A stretch of 29,216 nt of DNA from CAYUMU01 sp964445985. GTDB lineage: Bacteria > Planctomycetota > Planctomycetia > Pirellulales > S012-138. Location: positions 1 through 29,216 of the forward strand of contig CAYUMU010000084.1 of the NCBI GenBank assembly GCA_964445985.1, in the 5' to 3' direction. This document shows positions 1 through 8,825 of the stretch, in pieces. Below the pieces are notes generated by a model. It worked only from the letters and a program-made list of their open reading frames with translations. It was not told the origin of the DNA and searched no databases. Both the position numbers and the translations under genes were made by a program. How positions within the stretch are numbered: the stretch's first letter is position 1; each line of letters opens with the position of its first letter.

Positions 1-281
1 CCCCCCATCAAACACTGCGCCGAAAAGACTTACGTCAACAACTGACGAACTTGGGCTAAGTTGCGGAGCGGTGTGGAACGCGGCGTGCAGCACCTGCTAG
101 CGGCGCTCAGTCCATGCCAGAAAGTAGCGGCGGCTTCCAAATCAGCCCGTAGGATCAGGTTGGCGTTTCGCCACGGTCCGTCTAGATCCTTCGCCAGAAA
201 GTCAACGAGGAAGATGAGTAACGAAACCCGCGCATCGATCACGAAGAATGCGCCCTGCTCGACGCCACCAATTGCCGAGGC

Positions 282-887
282 ATGTTCTGTCATAGCCCGT
301 GGTATCGCGACCTGATCGCCCAACATCGCGGATCGGCCAATCAGTCGCCGATCGTACTTTGGCCGTATCCCATTGATCCTTGGCCAGGCGAACCGCTTCC
401 CGACGAGTACGACTTGTTGATCTACGCCAAGAACGGCGACCATCCGCAATTACTCGAGCATCTGGCCGAGTTCTTCCCGCGTCACGTGCAGATTCACTAC
501 GGCCGCTACCAGCGGGAACAACTCTTCGAGGCCGCCCGTCGGTCCCGCGCCTGCGCCTACCTGGCCGACGACGACCACGGCCCCCTCGCGCTCCAGGAAA
601 TCCTGCTCGCCGGCTGCCCCACAGTCGGCGTGCGCACCGGCGCAGCGTTCGTCGAACACGGCGTCACCGGCTACTTCGTCGACCGCCTTCCTCCCGGCCG
701 GCAATGCATCGCCGACGCCGAGGACGAAGTCGCCTTGGCGACCTACCTTGACGCGCTCCATCGGGCCCAAACTCTCGACCGCCGCGCCGTCCGCGAACTT
801 GCCATTGAGGCATTCGGAACGGATCGCATCGTGGACACTGTGATCAGCGCATTGGACACGGTGAGATTCTGTGCGGCAAACCAGTGA
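282..887 (+). CDS. glycosyltransferase-like C-terminal fragment
   Basis: A 201-residue product that resembles the C-terminal nucleotide-sugar-binding half of GT-B glycosyltransferases. Visible signs are the segment YLADDDHGPLALQEILLAGC (about residues 93-112), followed by a TVGVRTG strand and VTGYFVDRLPPG, the usual order in the second Rossmann domain. No N-terminal acceptor domain is present, so it is much shorter than a complete GT-B enzyme of 350 or more residues. The frame is open upstream only to a stop at 214-216, and codons 217-281 (LLDATNCRG before FCHSPWYRDL) read like the same protein, so the ATG at 282 may not be the true start and the gene is probably 5'-truncated or frameshifted. 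Positions 1-216 show no gene I can support. Alternatively it could be a small stand-alone protein; the substrate is unknown. Confidence 0.6.
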   Translation: MFCHSPWYRDLIAQHRGSANQSPIVLWPYPIDPWPGEPLPDEYDLLIYAKNGDHPQLLEHLAEFFPRHVQIHYGRYQREQLFEAARRSRACAYLADDDHGPLALQEILLAGCPTVGVRTGAAFVEHGVTGYFVDRLPPGRQCIADAEDEVALATYLDALHRAQTLDRRAVRELAIEAFGTDRIVDTVISALDTVRFCAANQ

Positions 888-1083
888 CCCAGGCTGTTCT
901 GCGACAAACCCAGACCGCCAACTGGCCGGTCACGTAGCGATTCCTACCGGGATGCATTGCGACCAGGAAGGCACTGTTAGCGAATAGCTCCGCTTCCGAC
1001 TTTCCGAACTACTATCGCCGGGCTGTAGGGTTTGATAGACTTGCACGACATTGGGCTTGGATTTTCGGACTTGAGCGGCATCA

Positions 1084-1293
1084 ATGGCCAAATTGAACGA
1101 GTACGTCAAAGTCGCGGAGGCCGCGAGGATCTTGGGCGTGTCGCAGGGAACCGTACGGGCGTGGGCCGAGGCGGGGAAGATTCCGATGCACCGCAATCCC
1201 GCAAATGGCTACCGCTTGTTTCGACGTGCAGACCTCGAAGCCTTTCTGCACAAAATCAGCAAGCCAACCAAGCCGAAGAGCCGTAAGCGGTAG
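1084..1293 (+). CDS. small helix-turn-helix (excisionase/MerR-like, HTH_17 type) protein
   Basis: A 69-residue basic protein. Residues about 7-30 (VKVAEAARILGVSQGTVRAW) form a clear helix-turn-helix. NGYRLFRRADLEAFL (about 41-55) is the wing and helix typical of HTH_17/MerR-like excisionase-family proteins, and the tail is Lys/Arg-rich. It should bind DNA. It lies 58 bases upstream of the GTG start of cas10 in the same orientation, so it could be the first gene of the operon and a local regulator of the Cmr locus. It could instead be an unrelated excisionase left by a mobile element. No convincing ribosome-binding site or promoter is visible in front of it. The domain call is solid; the regulatory role is inference. 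Confidence 0.75.
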   Translation: MAKLNEYVKVAEAARILGVSQGTVRAWAEAGKIPMHRNPANGYRLFRRADLEAFLHKISKPTKPKSRKR

Positions 1294-1340
1294 TGACGAC
1301 AATTCATCTCACAATCAACAACACGAGTGGATATTCACAA

Positions 1341-1346
1341 AGGGAG
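1341..1346 (+). promoter_or_regulatory. ribosome-binding site of cas10 (decides GTG start)
   Basis: AGGGAG ends 5 bases before the GTG at 1352. The frame is open back to an ATG at 1205, but those codons overlap the helix-turn-helix gene and do not resemble Cas10, whereas the GTG product begins directly with the conserved DWNDLLLAYLHDPPDKA segment. Confidence 0.75.
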
Positions 1347-1351
1347 TAACT

Positions 1352-4012
1352 GTGGCCGTTGACTGGAATGACCTTCTGCTGGCGTATCTGCACGACCCGC
1401 CCGACAAGGCGTTGTCGATTCGCGGACATGTGCCTCGCGCGCGGAACAACGCGCGAATCGCAGTTGGCGATCATGTAAGCAGAACAGTTCTGGAAGACGC
1501 CGTTTCGATTGCCGACCCACTGGCCTCGATCATCGAGCGCTTTCCGATGCCGAAGGCGGGAGAGAAAGGACAACGTGCAGTCGGGCCGGAAAACAATGAA
1601 TTGCTGATTGTTCATCCTTTGTCATCGGCAAAGACTCGCCTGCCGGTTCCAGAACCGAATACTCAACTGACACAAACCCAACAAGATCGGCTTCGGACAG
1701 TTGTCGCCGCGTTGCCCGGCGACGGTAACCAACAAGCGAGGAATCGCTTGCTTTCGATATGGCGACTTTGGCCGGATGATTTGGCCACGAGCATTCACGA
1801 GAGTCTTGCCTTGCTCCCCGCGGACACTCGAACTCCCGACCATACGATTTGGAATCATCTCGACATCACAGCGGCATTCAAGGCGGCGGAATCGGAGGGT
1901 GGCGGCGCGGCCCTGCTGGCGTTTGCGCTCGGTCCCGTTCAGCGGTTCATCGAAGCCTCCCGCTCGGTTCGTGATCTGTGGTCAGGAAGCATGATTCTGT
2001 CGTGGCTCGCGTTTCGGTCACTCTTAGCAGTTATCGAGCGGCTTGGACCAACGGCGCTTGTGTACCCTGCGCTGCGGGGAAACCCTCTATTCGACCTGTG
2101 GCTTGCTGACGCAGATCGACTCGGCGACAAAGTGTCGACGCCTAGCGTTCGCAGCCGTTTGATGCCATCGCTACCGCATCGGTTCCTGGCGATTGTGCCC
2201 TGGGGAACAGACGGCTCGTCGGCTCATGCCGTGGCGGACGAGTGCCGCGGCGCATTTGCACGAGCCTGGCAAGAATTGGCGAATGGAGTGAAACAGCGCG
2301 TTCAGGAAAGTCTCGGTTCTCTTGGTTCTGGCTGGGACAGCCGCTGGGGTGGCCAAGTTTCCGAATACTTCAGCGCATCGGCTGCCGTGGCACCGCTGGG
2401 AGGACCGGGAGACGAGATTGATCGCCGGCTCGCCCGCCTACTGGCGAATCAAGATGTGTTCGCTGGCGCATTTGGCAATGCAGATGCAATTCGTGAATTG
2501 GCCAGATCGATTCCCGAGGGTGAACGCCCAAACTACGTCCAAGACCACGCCGGGCGTTGGCAGTATCAAGTGGAGTTAGTGGGGCGTTCGCTGGCGTCGC
2601 AACGGTCGATTCGTCGAGTTCCCATGACGACAACCAATGGCAGTTCCAACAAAAAGCATCCGCAGAAATGCACCTTGCTGGGCAGCTTCGAGCAGATGGG
2701 ACCGGACGATCTGAGTCAGTCGAAGGATTTCTGGGGCAAGATCGCTTCTCAACATGGACTGCGTATCGACGGCGTTCGTGTACGGCCAGGAGAAGCATTA
2801 TCTGCTGTGGCAATGGTCAAGCGATTCGCCGGCCCGGCCTTTCTGACGAAGGAGCTACACGTCCTGCCAGCAGAATTGATATTCCCAGACACCTGGACCG
2901 TCGCCGCCGGCAAGTGGCTTTCGGATGCAAACATCGATTGGACAGCCGATTGGCTTGACCAATCCGGTCAACGAGTTTCCTGGAACGGCCATTGGCTCCA
3001 GTGGTCCAAGCCAGATCAGAATCTAGAAGATGCCGACGAGTGCCCCGTTGATCTCTGGGCTCAGGTTCAAGCCGCCCGCCAGCCGGACAAGCTCGGCCCG
3101 CCGCCCGTTTACTACGCGATCCTCAAGCTCGATGGCGATGACCTGGGCGGCTGGTTGCGCGGCGAACAATCGCCGAAAGTCCGGGAAGCGATGCATCCCA
3201 AATTGGTTGACTACTACGAAAGTCAATGTGGGGATGCCAAGAACGCCGAACGCCTAAACGCGAAGCGACCGGTTGGCCCGGCGCTGCATGCGGCTATCAG
3301 CACGGCCTTGTCCAATTTCGCGATGCACGTCGTGCCGGCGGTGGTCGAGAAACATCACGGGACCATCATCTATTCCGGGGGCGACGATACGCTGATTTTG
3401 CTGCCGGTCATGTCGGCACTGGCGTGTGCGAGTGAACTTCGACAGGCGTACATGAGCGACTGGTATGCCCTCGGCGGGCGGAAATATTTGATGATGGGTT
3501 CGCGCGCCACACTGTCCGGCGGCCTGGTCGTGGTGCATGCTAAGGATGATCTGCGGTTGGCGTTGGGACTCGCTCGTACTGCTGAGAAGAAAGCCAAGGA
3601 CGCGGGCAAAGACGCTTTATGCATTACCATCCGTCGCCGATCCGGGGAACACACATCGGCAATTTGCCCTTGGTCCTTAGCGCCAACGGTCGCCAATTGG
3701 ACCCAGAAGTTTCAGGCTGGGGCGTCCGATCGTTGGGCCTATCACCTGTATGCGACACGGCAAACTCTGGAAAGCCTACCCACCGAGGCGATCAGGGCTG
3801 AAATGCGTCGGCAGATCAGCCGTGCGGAACCGCCAACAACGGACTTGATTTCTCCCAACGGTTTCGCCGAGGCATTCGAGTCGTTGCGAACTTCGTCTTT
3901 GCCGGGCGAAGGGAGCGCTAGGCTTCGCTTTGGAACAACAGAAGAAGCGCTTCAACAGTTTCTCACGCTCTGTCATACAGCGTCCTTTCTAGCGCGTGGG
4001 AGGGACCAATGA
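1352..4012 (+). CDS. cmr2: type III-B CRISPR-associated protein Cas10/Cmr2
   Basis: The large subunit of the Cmr complex (886 residues from GTG 1352). In this family target-RNA binding activates the two palm domains, which make cyclic oligoadenylates from ATP, and the HD domain can cut single-stranded DNA. Seen here: HD residues His14-Asp15 inside YLHDPPDKA; the Cmr2 hallmark GPVQRFIEASRSVRDLWSGS around residues 195-215; a first palm motif DGDD at 594-597; and an intact GGDD at 676-679 in IIYSGGDDTLILL. The length is usual for Cmr2. The intact GGDD predicts active signalling, which fits the CARF protein at the end of the operon. The stop overlaps the start of cmr3 by 4 bases (ATGA), indicating translational coupling. 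Confidence 0.96.
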   Translation: MAVDWNDLLLAYLHDPPDKALSIRGHVPRARNNARIAVGDHVSRTVLEDAVSIADPLASIIERFPMPKAGEKGQRAVGPENNELLIVHPLSSAKTRLPVPEPNTQLTQTQQDRLRTVVAALPGDGNQQARNRLLSIWRLWPDDLATSIHESLALLPADTRTPDHTIWNHLDITAAFKAAESEGGGAALLAFALGPVQRFIEASRSVRDLWSGSMILSWLAFRSLLAVIERLGPTALVYPALRGNPLFDLWLADADRLGDKVSTPSVRSRLMPSLPHRFLAIVPWGTDGSSAHAVADECRGAFARAWQELANGVKQRVQESLGSLGSGWDSRWGGQVSEYFSASAAVAPLGGPGDEIDRRLARLLANQDVFAGAFGNADAIRELARSIPEGERPNYVQDHAGRWQYQVELVGRSLASQRSIRRVPMTTTNGSSNKKHPQKCTLLGSFEQMGPDDLSQSKDFWGKIASQHGLRIDGVRVRPGEALSAVAMVKRFAGPAFLTKELHVLPAELIFPDTWTVAAGKWLSDANIDWTADWLDQSGQRVSWNGHWLQWSKPDQNLEDADECPVDLWAQVQAARQPDKLGPPPVYYAILKLDGDDLGGWLRGEQSPKVREAMHPKLVDYYESQCGDAKNAERLNAKRPVGPALHAAISTALSNFAMHVVPAVVEKHHGTIIYSGGDDTLILLPVMSALACASELRQAYMSDWYALGGRKYLMMGSRATLSGGLVVVHAKDDLRLALGLARTAEKKAKDAGKDALCITIRRRSGEHTSAICPWSLAPTVANWTQKFQAGASDRWAYHLYATRQTLESLPTEAIRAEMRRQISRAEPPTTDLISPNGFAEAFESLRTSSLPGEGSARLRFGTTEEALQQFLTLCHTASFLARGRDQ

Positions 4013-5142
4013 ACACCATCGCCACCACTACGACCGTTGGCCTGAAACTTCAGCCGCTCGACGTGTTGTTCTTCCGCGACGGTCGGCCATTTATGACAGG
4101 AAACGAATATATGGTCAGCGGTTTGCCGATGCCGCAAACCTTTGCCGGTGCCATCCGTACCGCATTGCTTCGGATGGCGGGTTGCGATTTCCGCCGACTT
4201 GGCGAAGCAATGAAGAAGGGCGAAACATTCGCCGACGCCGTCGGAAGGAGCACTGCGCAAGAGTTTCATTGGATCGGCCAGGCCTTTGTTCGAGGGCCTT
4301 GGCTGGCGCGACAAAACTCAGCGAGCAAAGAACTGGAAGTGTTCGTCCACGTTCCGGCCGTACTCCACCAGGGGAAGCGAGACTCCTCCATTCGCTGTCG
4401 CCTCAACCCGCTTCCGGCAGGTCAGCTTCCGGGTTGGAAGCCCGCGGGCGACCAGGACGGCCTTCGTCCGCTCTGGCTCAAGCAACTTGAACCGACGGAA
4501 CCTGCCGAGGGCTACCTGACGCCCGCAGGTCTCGCTTGGTTTTTGCGGGGAGAAATCCCGGCAGCGCATGACTTCGTTTCCGCGAGCGAACTCTTCGCAC
4601 TCGACTATCGCACCGGCATCGGTATCTCGCCTGACCGACTGACGGCCGAGGATTCACAGATCTTCGGGCGGGGGTTTTTGGCGTTGCGGCCGGGCGTGTT
4701 CCTCTACGGTGAAGTCGTGCTGCCGGAATCCGCCGACGATTCTCTCGCGGATGAACTTTCGTTGCTTCCGCTGGGCGGCGAGGGACGCAACGTGCTCGTT
4801 GAACGACTGCAATCGCCGTATAACTGGCCGAGCTCGCAACCGGCAGGCGACAGGCAGAAGCCGCTCGTGCTGCTTACGACTCCCTGCCCGTTTCAGGCTG
4901 GCTGGAAGCCGACGTCTCTCGCCGATCACTTGATCGCGGCCGCCGTTCCCGGCTCGCTGGCGTTCTCCGGTTGGGACTTGGCCCGTGGCGGTCCCAAGCC
5001 AACGCGGTTTGCCGTTCCCGCTGGCAGCGCCTATTTTCTTGAATCCATGCCTCATGACTTGCCTCAGTCGCTCGCCGAAAACGAAGAAGAGCGGCAGCAA
5101 GGTTGGGGCCACTATCTGACAGGAGTCTGGACCGATGACTGA
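4009..5142 (+). CDS. cmr3: type III-B CRISPR RAMP protein Cmr3
   Basis: 377 residues, a normal Cmr3 length. In the Cmr complex this Cas5-like RAMP subunit sits beside Cas10 and holds the 5' tag of the crRNA. The N-terminal LQPLDVLFFRDGRPF (residues 14-28) is the signature first strand and loop of Cmr3, followed by a Gly-rich RAMP core (for example GLPMPQTFAGAIRTALL around 40-55) and a C-terminal SLAFSGWDLARGGPKPTRFAVPAGSAYF-type segment usual in the family. GGGAGGG just upstream serves as the ribosome-binding site. It overlaps cas10 by 4 bases and cmr4 by 8 bases, so it is an internal gene of a coupled operon. Confidence 0.93.
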   Translation: MNTIATTTTVGLKLQPLDVLFFRDGRPFMTGNEYMVSGLPMPQTFAGAIRTALLRMAGCDFRRLGEAMKKGETFADAVGRSTAQEFHWIGQAFVRGPWLARQNSASKELEVFVHVPAVLHQGKRDSSIRCRLNPLPAGQLPGWKPAGDQDGLRPLWLKQLEPTEPAEGYLTPAGLAWFLRGEIPAAHDFVSASELFALDYRTGIGISPDRLTAEDSQIFGRGFLALRPGVFLYGEVVLPESADDSLADELSLLPLGGEGRNVLVERLQSPYNWPSSQPAGDRQKPLVLLTTPCPFQAGWKPTSLADHLIAAAVPGSLAFSGWDLARGGPKPTRFAVPAGSAYFLESMPHDLPQSLAENEEERQQGWGHYLTGVWTDD

Positions 5143-6061
5143 AGCCGCGACCAAGCCCAACCGACTATCACAACAGGCGTCGGCCCTGTGGTTCATCCAT
5201 GCTCAAACGGGCCTGCACCCCGGCTCCGGCACGGCGCTGGGAACGGTCGATCTGCCGGTGCAGCGCGAACGGCATACGCAGTGGCCAGTCATCCCCGGAT
5301 CAACTTTGAAGGGTATTCTGCGAGACGCCTGCCGGCGTACTGCCGGGAACGATGAACACCTCTTTGCCGCTTTCGGTCCCGAAACGGCCGATGCCGACAA
5401 GCATGCCGGCGCGATTAGCCTGACCGACGCCCGCATCCTGGCGTTTCCCGTGCGTTCGCTGAAAGGCGTGTTCGCCTGGGTCACCTGCCCAGCGGTACTT
5501 GAGAGGTTGCACCGAGACGTCAGTTTGGGCGGCGATGCAAACGGGCCCAAACTTCCAGCTGATCCTCCAGAGAAAGGCAAGGCCCTTTGCCGACACGACA
5601 GCCCGCTGCTGGTGGATGGGGACAAGCTGGTTTTCGAAGAATTCGAGTTCCAGCAAACGGGCAGCGCTGATGGTTTGGCAGATTGGATTGCCGAACGAGC
5701 TGTCAACGACGAGTTCACGAGCAAACGACTGAAAAGCCACCTCGTCGTTTTGCACGACGACGATTTCACGCATTTCGTTCGCCACGCAACGGAAGTCGTT
5801 GCCCGCGTTGGCTTGGACTACGAACGCAAGACCGTCAAGAAAGGAGCGCTGTTCTACGAGGAGTTTCTTCCGGCCGAGACGCTCTTCTATTCTGTCGTGC
5901 TGGCCAGCGCGAGCCGCCGCGATGGCCACGGCAACGATGGTTCCGCGAACCTGAAGTACCTGAGCGAGCATCTGCCCGCGATTCTGCAAATCGGTGGGGA
6001 CGAAACGATCGGCAAAGGGCTGTGTGCCGTGCGTCTTGTTGGTGGAAAGGAAGGTAAGTAA
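5135..6061 (+). CDS. cmr4: type III-B CRISPR RAMP protein Cmr4 (target-RNA nuclease subunit)
   Basis: 308 residues, the standard Cmr4 size. Cmr4 is the Cas7-type backbone subunit, present in several copies, that lines the crRNA and cuts the target RNA at 6-nt intervals. Residues 25-45 carry TGLHPGSGTALGTVDLPVQR. The Asp39 of VDLPVQRER matches the catalytic aspartate of the family (Asp26 in Pyrococcus Cmr4, from general knowledge), so target-RNA cleavage should be intact. The RAMP loop PGSTLKGILRDA follows at about 54-66, and the C-terminal IQIGGDETIGKGLCAV is the usual closing glycine-rich motif. It overlaps cmr3 by 8 bases and cmr5 by one base. Confidence 0.95.
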   Translation: MTEAATKPNRLSQQASALWFIHAQTGLHPGSGTALGTVDLPVQRERHTQWPVIPGSTLKGILRDACRRTAGNDEHLFAAFGPETADADKHAGAISLTDARILAFPVRSLKGVFAWVTCPAVLERLHRDVSLGGDANGPKLPADPPEKGKALCRHDSPLLVDGDKLVFEEFEFQQTGSADGLADWIAERAVNDEFTSKRLKSHLVVLHDDDFTHFVRHATEVVARVGLDYERKTVKKGALFYEEFLPAETLFYSVVLASASRRDGHGNDGSANLKYLSEHLPAILQIGGDETIGKGLCAVRLVGGKEGK

Positions 6062-6477
6062 TGTCGCAAGCCATTGCAAGTAAGCTCCAGACTCTCGACC
6101 AACGCCGTGCTGCCCACGCCTGGGACGTGGTTCAGCGGGCCAAGCAGAAGCAAGAACCGCATCGAAACCAGGAGCCGAAGAAGTTTGGAGGACAAGCCAA
6201 GAAACTTCCCATGCGGATCATGGCCGCCGGACTTGGGCAGGCGCTCGCGTTTCTCAAGGCCAAGGATTATGCGCCTGGGCTGTTGGTGGAACTGTCGGCC
6301 TGGATCGGCAGTCGCATTCCGTCCAAACAAGACGAGCCTGCGGAGTTGCTTGAACGCATCGTCAAGGGCGATTCGGACTTCCTGCGCCGTGCGACCGACG
6401 AAGTGCTGGCGTATCTCACCTGGCTCAATCGCTTTGCGGAAGCTGAAGGCTTGACAGACGAAGGAGACGATGCATGA
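6061..6477 (+). CDS. cmr5: type III-B CRISPR small subunit Cmr5
   Basis: 138 residues and largely helical, as expected for Cmr5 (roughly 120-150 residues), the small subunit that forms the inner filament and contacts target RNA. Visible features are the N-terminal RRAAHAWDVVQRAKQ helix, the KKLPMRIMAAGLGQALAFLKAK segment at about 43-65 (the best conserved part of the family) and the closing TDEVLAYLTWLNRFAEAEGL helix. Its ATG shares one base with the cmr4 stop, and its stop overlaps the next start by 4 bases. Position between cmr4 and the Cmr6-Cmr1 gene supports the call. Confidence 0.92.
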   Translation: MSQAIASKLQTLDQRRAAHAWDVVQRAKQKQEPHRNQEPKKFGGQAKKLPMRIMAAGLGQALAFLKAKDYAPGLLVELSAWIGSRIPSKQDEPAELLERIVKGDSDFLRRATDEVLAYLTWLNRFAEAEGLTDEGDDA

Positions 6478-8822
6478 GTCTCGTTCTTCCGCAATCCACG
6501 TTGAATCTGCTCAACAGTGTTCCCGTGGCCAGTCGCCACCCGGGGCTGCAGCTAGACAAGTTCAGCGAACCGGGCGATCAAACGGTGCAGAAACGTGCAT
6601 TGACTGATGTTGTAGGCACAAGCGAATCGACCTTACCACATGCCCGCGACTACTCACAGCTCCGTGATTGCTGGCTCGCTGCCATGCGTTCGGTCAAGGC
6701 CGAGGTGCTCAGGGCAGTCACTACTGGCCCATTAACGCTGCACCTTGCCCGCGCGTCGGCTTTGGAAAATGTTGGTATCTGTTTGCACCCACTCTACGGA
6801 TTCACGTACCTTCCGGGTAGCGGCCTGAAGGGAATGGCCCGTGCCTATGCCGAAACCGTCTGGCTGCCGGCGCAGCCGGACCAGAAGCAGGCCTGGCGGC
6901 AAATCGAAGAAGTGTTTGGCTGGTCGCCCGGTTCGGATCGAAGAAAGGACTGGAAGCCGAGCGGAATCGCGGAACGGGCCAAGGACGACAACGCTCATGT
7001 CGGCGACATCGTGTTCCACGACGCCTGGCCGGAGACGTGGCCTGAACTGGTCGTCGACATCGTCAATAATCACCACCCCGACTACTATCAGCACGACGAT
7101 AACCAGCATGCACCTGGTGATTGGGAAGACCCAAAGCCAGTCTACTTTCTGGCCGTGAAGCCGGAGGCGACATTCACTTTTCCGCTGGCCAAACGCCGTG
7201 CCAATGTGGCTGACGATTCGCTCGAACTGGCGCGCCAGTGGCTGCTCGGAGCACTCTGCCATCTTGGCGCGGGGGCCAAAACGAACGCCGGGTACGGGTG
7301 TTTCAAACCGGTGGAAGGCGAACCTTCGAAACTCCAATCACCTGCTCGGGCTGCGTTTAAGACAACATTGGAACTCGTCACGCCCGCGTTCCTGGCCGGA
7401 GCCGGCCAACAGGCCGACGACTGCGATCTGCGCCCCGCCACGCTCCGCGGCCAATTACGCTGGTGGTGGCGGACGATTCACGCCGGCTTTCTCGATGTGA
7501 AGACCCTGCGGGCGCTCGAAGCCGCCATTTGGGGTAACACCAAGAGCGGCGGCGCGGTACGGATCGTTGTCGAGAAGGCCGATGGGAACCAACCGCAGCC
7601 CTATGACAAGCGAAGCATGGCCAGTTTCAACGACCAGCAGAAAGTTTCCGATCTTGGCATTCCGAACGGTGACGCTCGAAAGACGACGCAGGGACTCTGG
7701 TACGCATCTTACGGCATGGACGAAGGTGGCCAGAACAACCGCCGACAGCGATACGTCCTGGAACCGAAAACGCCCGTCTCCTGGAGAATAAGGCTGATCG
7801 CGCGACACAGTCGCCTCGACAGCAACGGTCGAGAGTTGACGGCCTGGCAAGTGCTCGAACAAGCCCAAGCGGCGCTGTGGCTGCTTTGCCAATTCGGCGG
7901 GGTCGGATCAAAAGCCGGCAAAGGGTTTGGTTCGCTCTCCGCGGCCAATTTGTCCAGCTTGTCGCTCAACCAGGTAAAACTTTGCGGTTCGGAACTGCGG
8001 CAGGCATTGAACCTGAACAACTCTTTTGTTGATTCTGCGGCCTCCTCAGCTGCCCTCGAACAAATGCTTGGGCCGGTCGAAACGACGTTCGCATGGCCGT
8101 CGATCTGGTCCGTCTTGGATCAAATTGGCTTTGCCTACTCGCGAGGCGCTCGCAATTTCGCCCATAACGCCGCAAAGGTTGCCTTGGGGCTCCCGCGCCA
8201 GATTCATGGCCCACGAAATCAGCCGCTTCCGCACCAAGACGCGACAACTCACCGCAGACCTCAACGCCTGCGCGGTCCACAAGGTGATCGCCACACCTCA
8301 CCCGTTCGCATTCACGTCGAACGCACCGATGACGGATTCCTGGTCCGTGCGATTGCCTTCCCGGCGGAGAAACTCCCGAACCTCGCCGACAGCCGGAAGT
8401 TTCTTGAAGAGTTTCTCAGGGATTTCAACGGAGACATGCAGCGCCGCGCGAAGCTGCAACCTCTTCCGGTGCCTTCTAATGATGGAGGCGGCGGTGGGCG
8501 GCGTATGCCGCAACCTCAACCACCGCCATCTCGCCCGCAACCAGGACAGCGAGTCGAAGCGACGCTACTGGAAGAGAAGACAAGAAAGGGCGGCTGGAAG
8601 GCCAAGCACGAACCATCCGGTCTATCCGGCCCTGTCCAGAACACCGGTGATGTTCCCGCCGACAAGAATGCGGGCGACAAAGTGACTTTAATCGTCGCGT
8701 CATCCAATGAACGAGAGATTGCCTTCCGCTTTCCGACTGCCGCCGACGAGCAGCGAGCCGACAAATCGCAAGGCAAGCCAAGAGGCGGACATGGAGGCCA
8801 GAGACCGCGGAGGAGGGGGTAG
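6474..8822 (+). CDS. Cmr6-Cmr1 fusion RAMP protein with C-terminal extra domain
   Basis: 782 residues, about twice a single RAMP subunit. Residues 1 to about 283 look like Cmr6: HPLYGFTYLPGSGLKG (loop at 114-120), VGDIVFHDAWP, DIVNNHHPDYYQ, and the closing GAGAKTNAGYGCF. From about 290 a Cmr1 domain begins: LELVTPAFLAGA, then LRPATLRGQLRWWWR (around 318-333) and FGGVGSKAGKGFGSL at about 475-490. A further SPVRIHVERTDDG segment resembles the C-terminal RAMP fold of Cmr1. After a Gly/Pro-rich linker, residues about 690-752 form a compact domain (PGQRVEATLLEEKTRKGGWK to VTLIVASSNEREIAF) whose alternating strands suggest an OB-like or S1-like RNA-binding fold; that part is inference. In the usual layout cmr6 and cmr1 are separate genes. 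No frameshift is needed, so this is a true single ORF. The last gene of the complex, it ends 3 bases before the CARF gene. Confidence 0.88.
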   Translation: MSLVLPQSTLNLLNSVPVASRHPGLQLDKFSEPGDQTVQKRALTDVVGTSESTLPHARDYSQLRDCWLAAMRSVKAEVLRAVTTGPLTLHLARASALENVGICLHPLYGFTYLPGSGLKGMARAYAETVWLPAQPDQKQAWRQIEEVFGWSPGSDRRKDWKPSGIAERAKDDNAHVGDIVFHDAWPETWPELVVDIVNNHHPDYYQHDDNQHAPGDWEDPKPVYFLAVKPEATFTFPLAKRRANVADDSLELARQWLLGALCHLGAGAKTNAGYGCFKPVEGEPSKLQSPARAAFKTTLELVTPAFLAGAGQQADDCDLRPATLRGQLRWWWRTIHAGFLDVKTLRALEAAIWGNTKSGGAVRIVVEKADGNQPQPYDKRSMASFNDQQKVSDLGIPNGDARKTTQGLWYASYGMDEGGQNNRRQRYVLEPKTPVSWRIRLIARHSRLDSNGRELTAWQVLEQAQAALWLLCQFGGVGSKAGKGFGSLSAANLSSLSLNQVKLCGSELRQALNLNNSFVDSAASSAALEQMLGPVETTFAWPSIWSVLDQIGFAYSRGARNFAHNAAKVALGLPRQIHGPRNQPLPHQDATTHRRPQRLRGPQGDRHTSPVRIHVERTDDGFLVRAIAFPAEKLPNLADSRKFLEEFLRDFNGDMQRRAKLQPLPVPSNDGGGGGRRMPQPQPPPSRPQPGQRVEATLLEEKTRKGGWKAKHEPSGLSGPVQNTGDVPADKNAGDKVTLIVASSNEREIAFRFPTAADEQRADKSQGKPRGGHGGQRPRRRG
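8811..8819 (+). promoter_or_regulatory. ribosome-binding site for the CARF gene
   Basis: AGGAGGGGG lies within the last codons of the Cmr6-Cmr1 gene, 6 to 9 bases before the ATG at 8826. It is the strongest Shine-Dalgarno sequence in the operon and supports the start and co-translation. Confidence 0.7.
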
Positions 8823-8825
8823 TAT

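Noticed and set aside
30..449. 139-residue minus-strand frame at the left edge
   Set aside because: Half of it is antisense to the glycosyltransferase fragment and no domain is recognisable; the part RNANLILRADLEAAATFW looks protein-like but is not enough for a call.
888..1083. Promoter for the Cmr operon
   Set aside because: TTGCAC near 1041 has no -10 box at a proper distance, and no other pair was convincing.
1205..1351. Cas10 starting at ATG 1205
   Set aside because: These 49 codons overlap the helix-turn-helix gene in another frame, do not resemble Cas10, and the GTG at 1352 has a good ribosome-binding site and begins with the conserved N-terminus.
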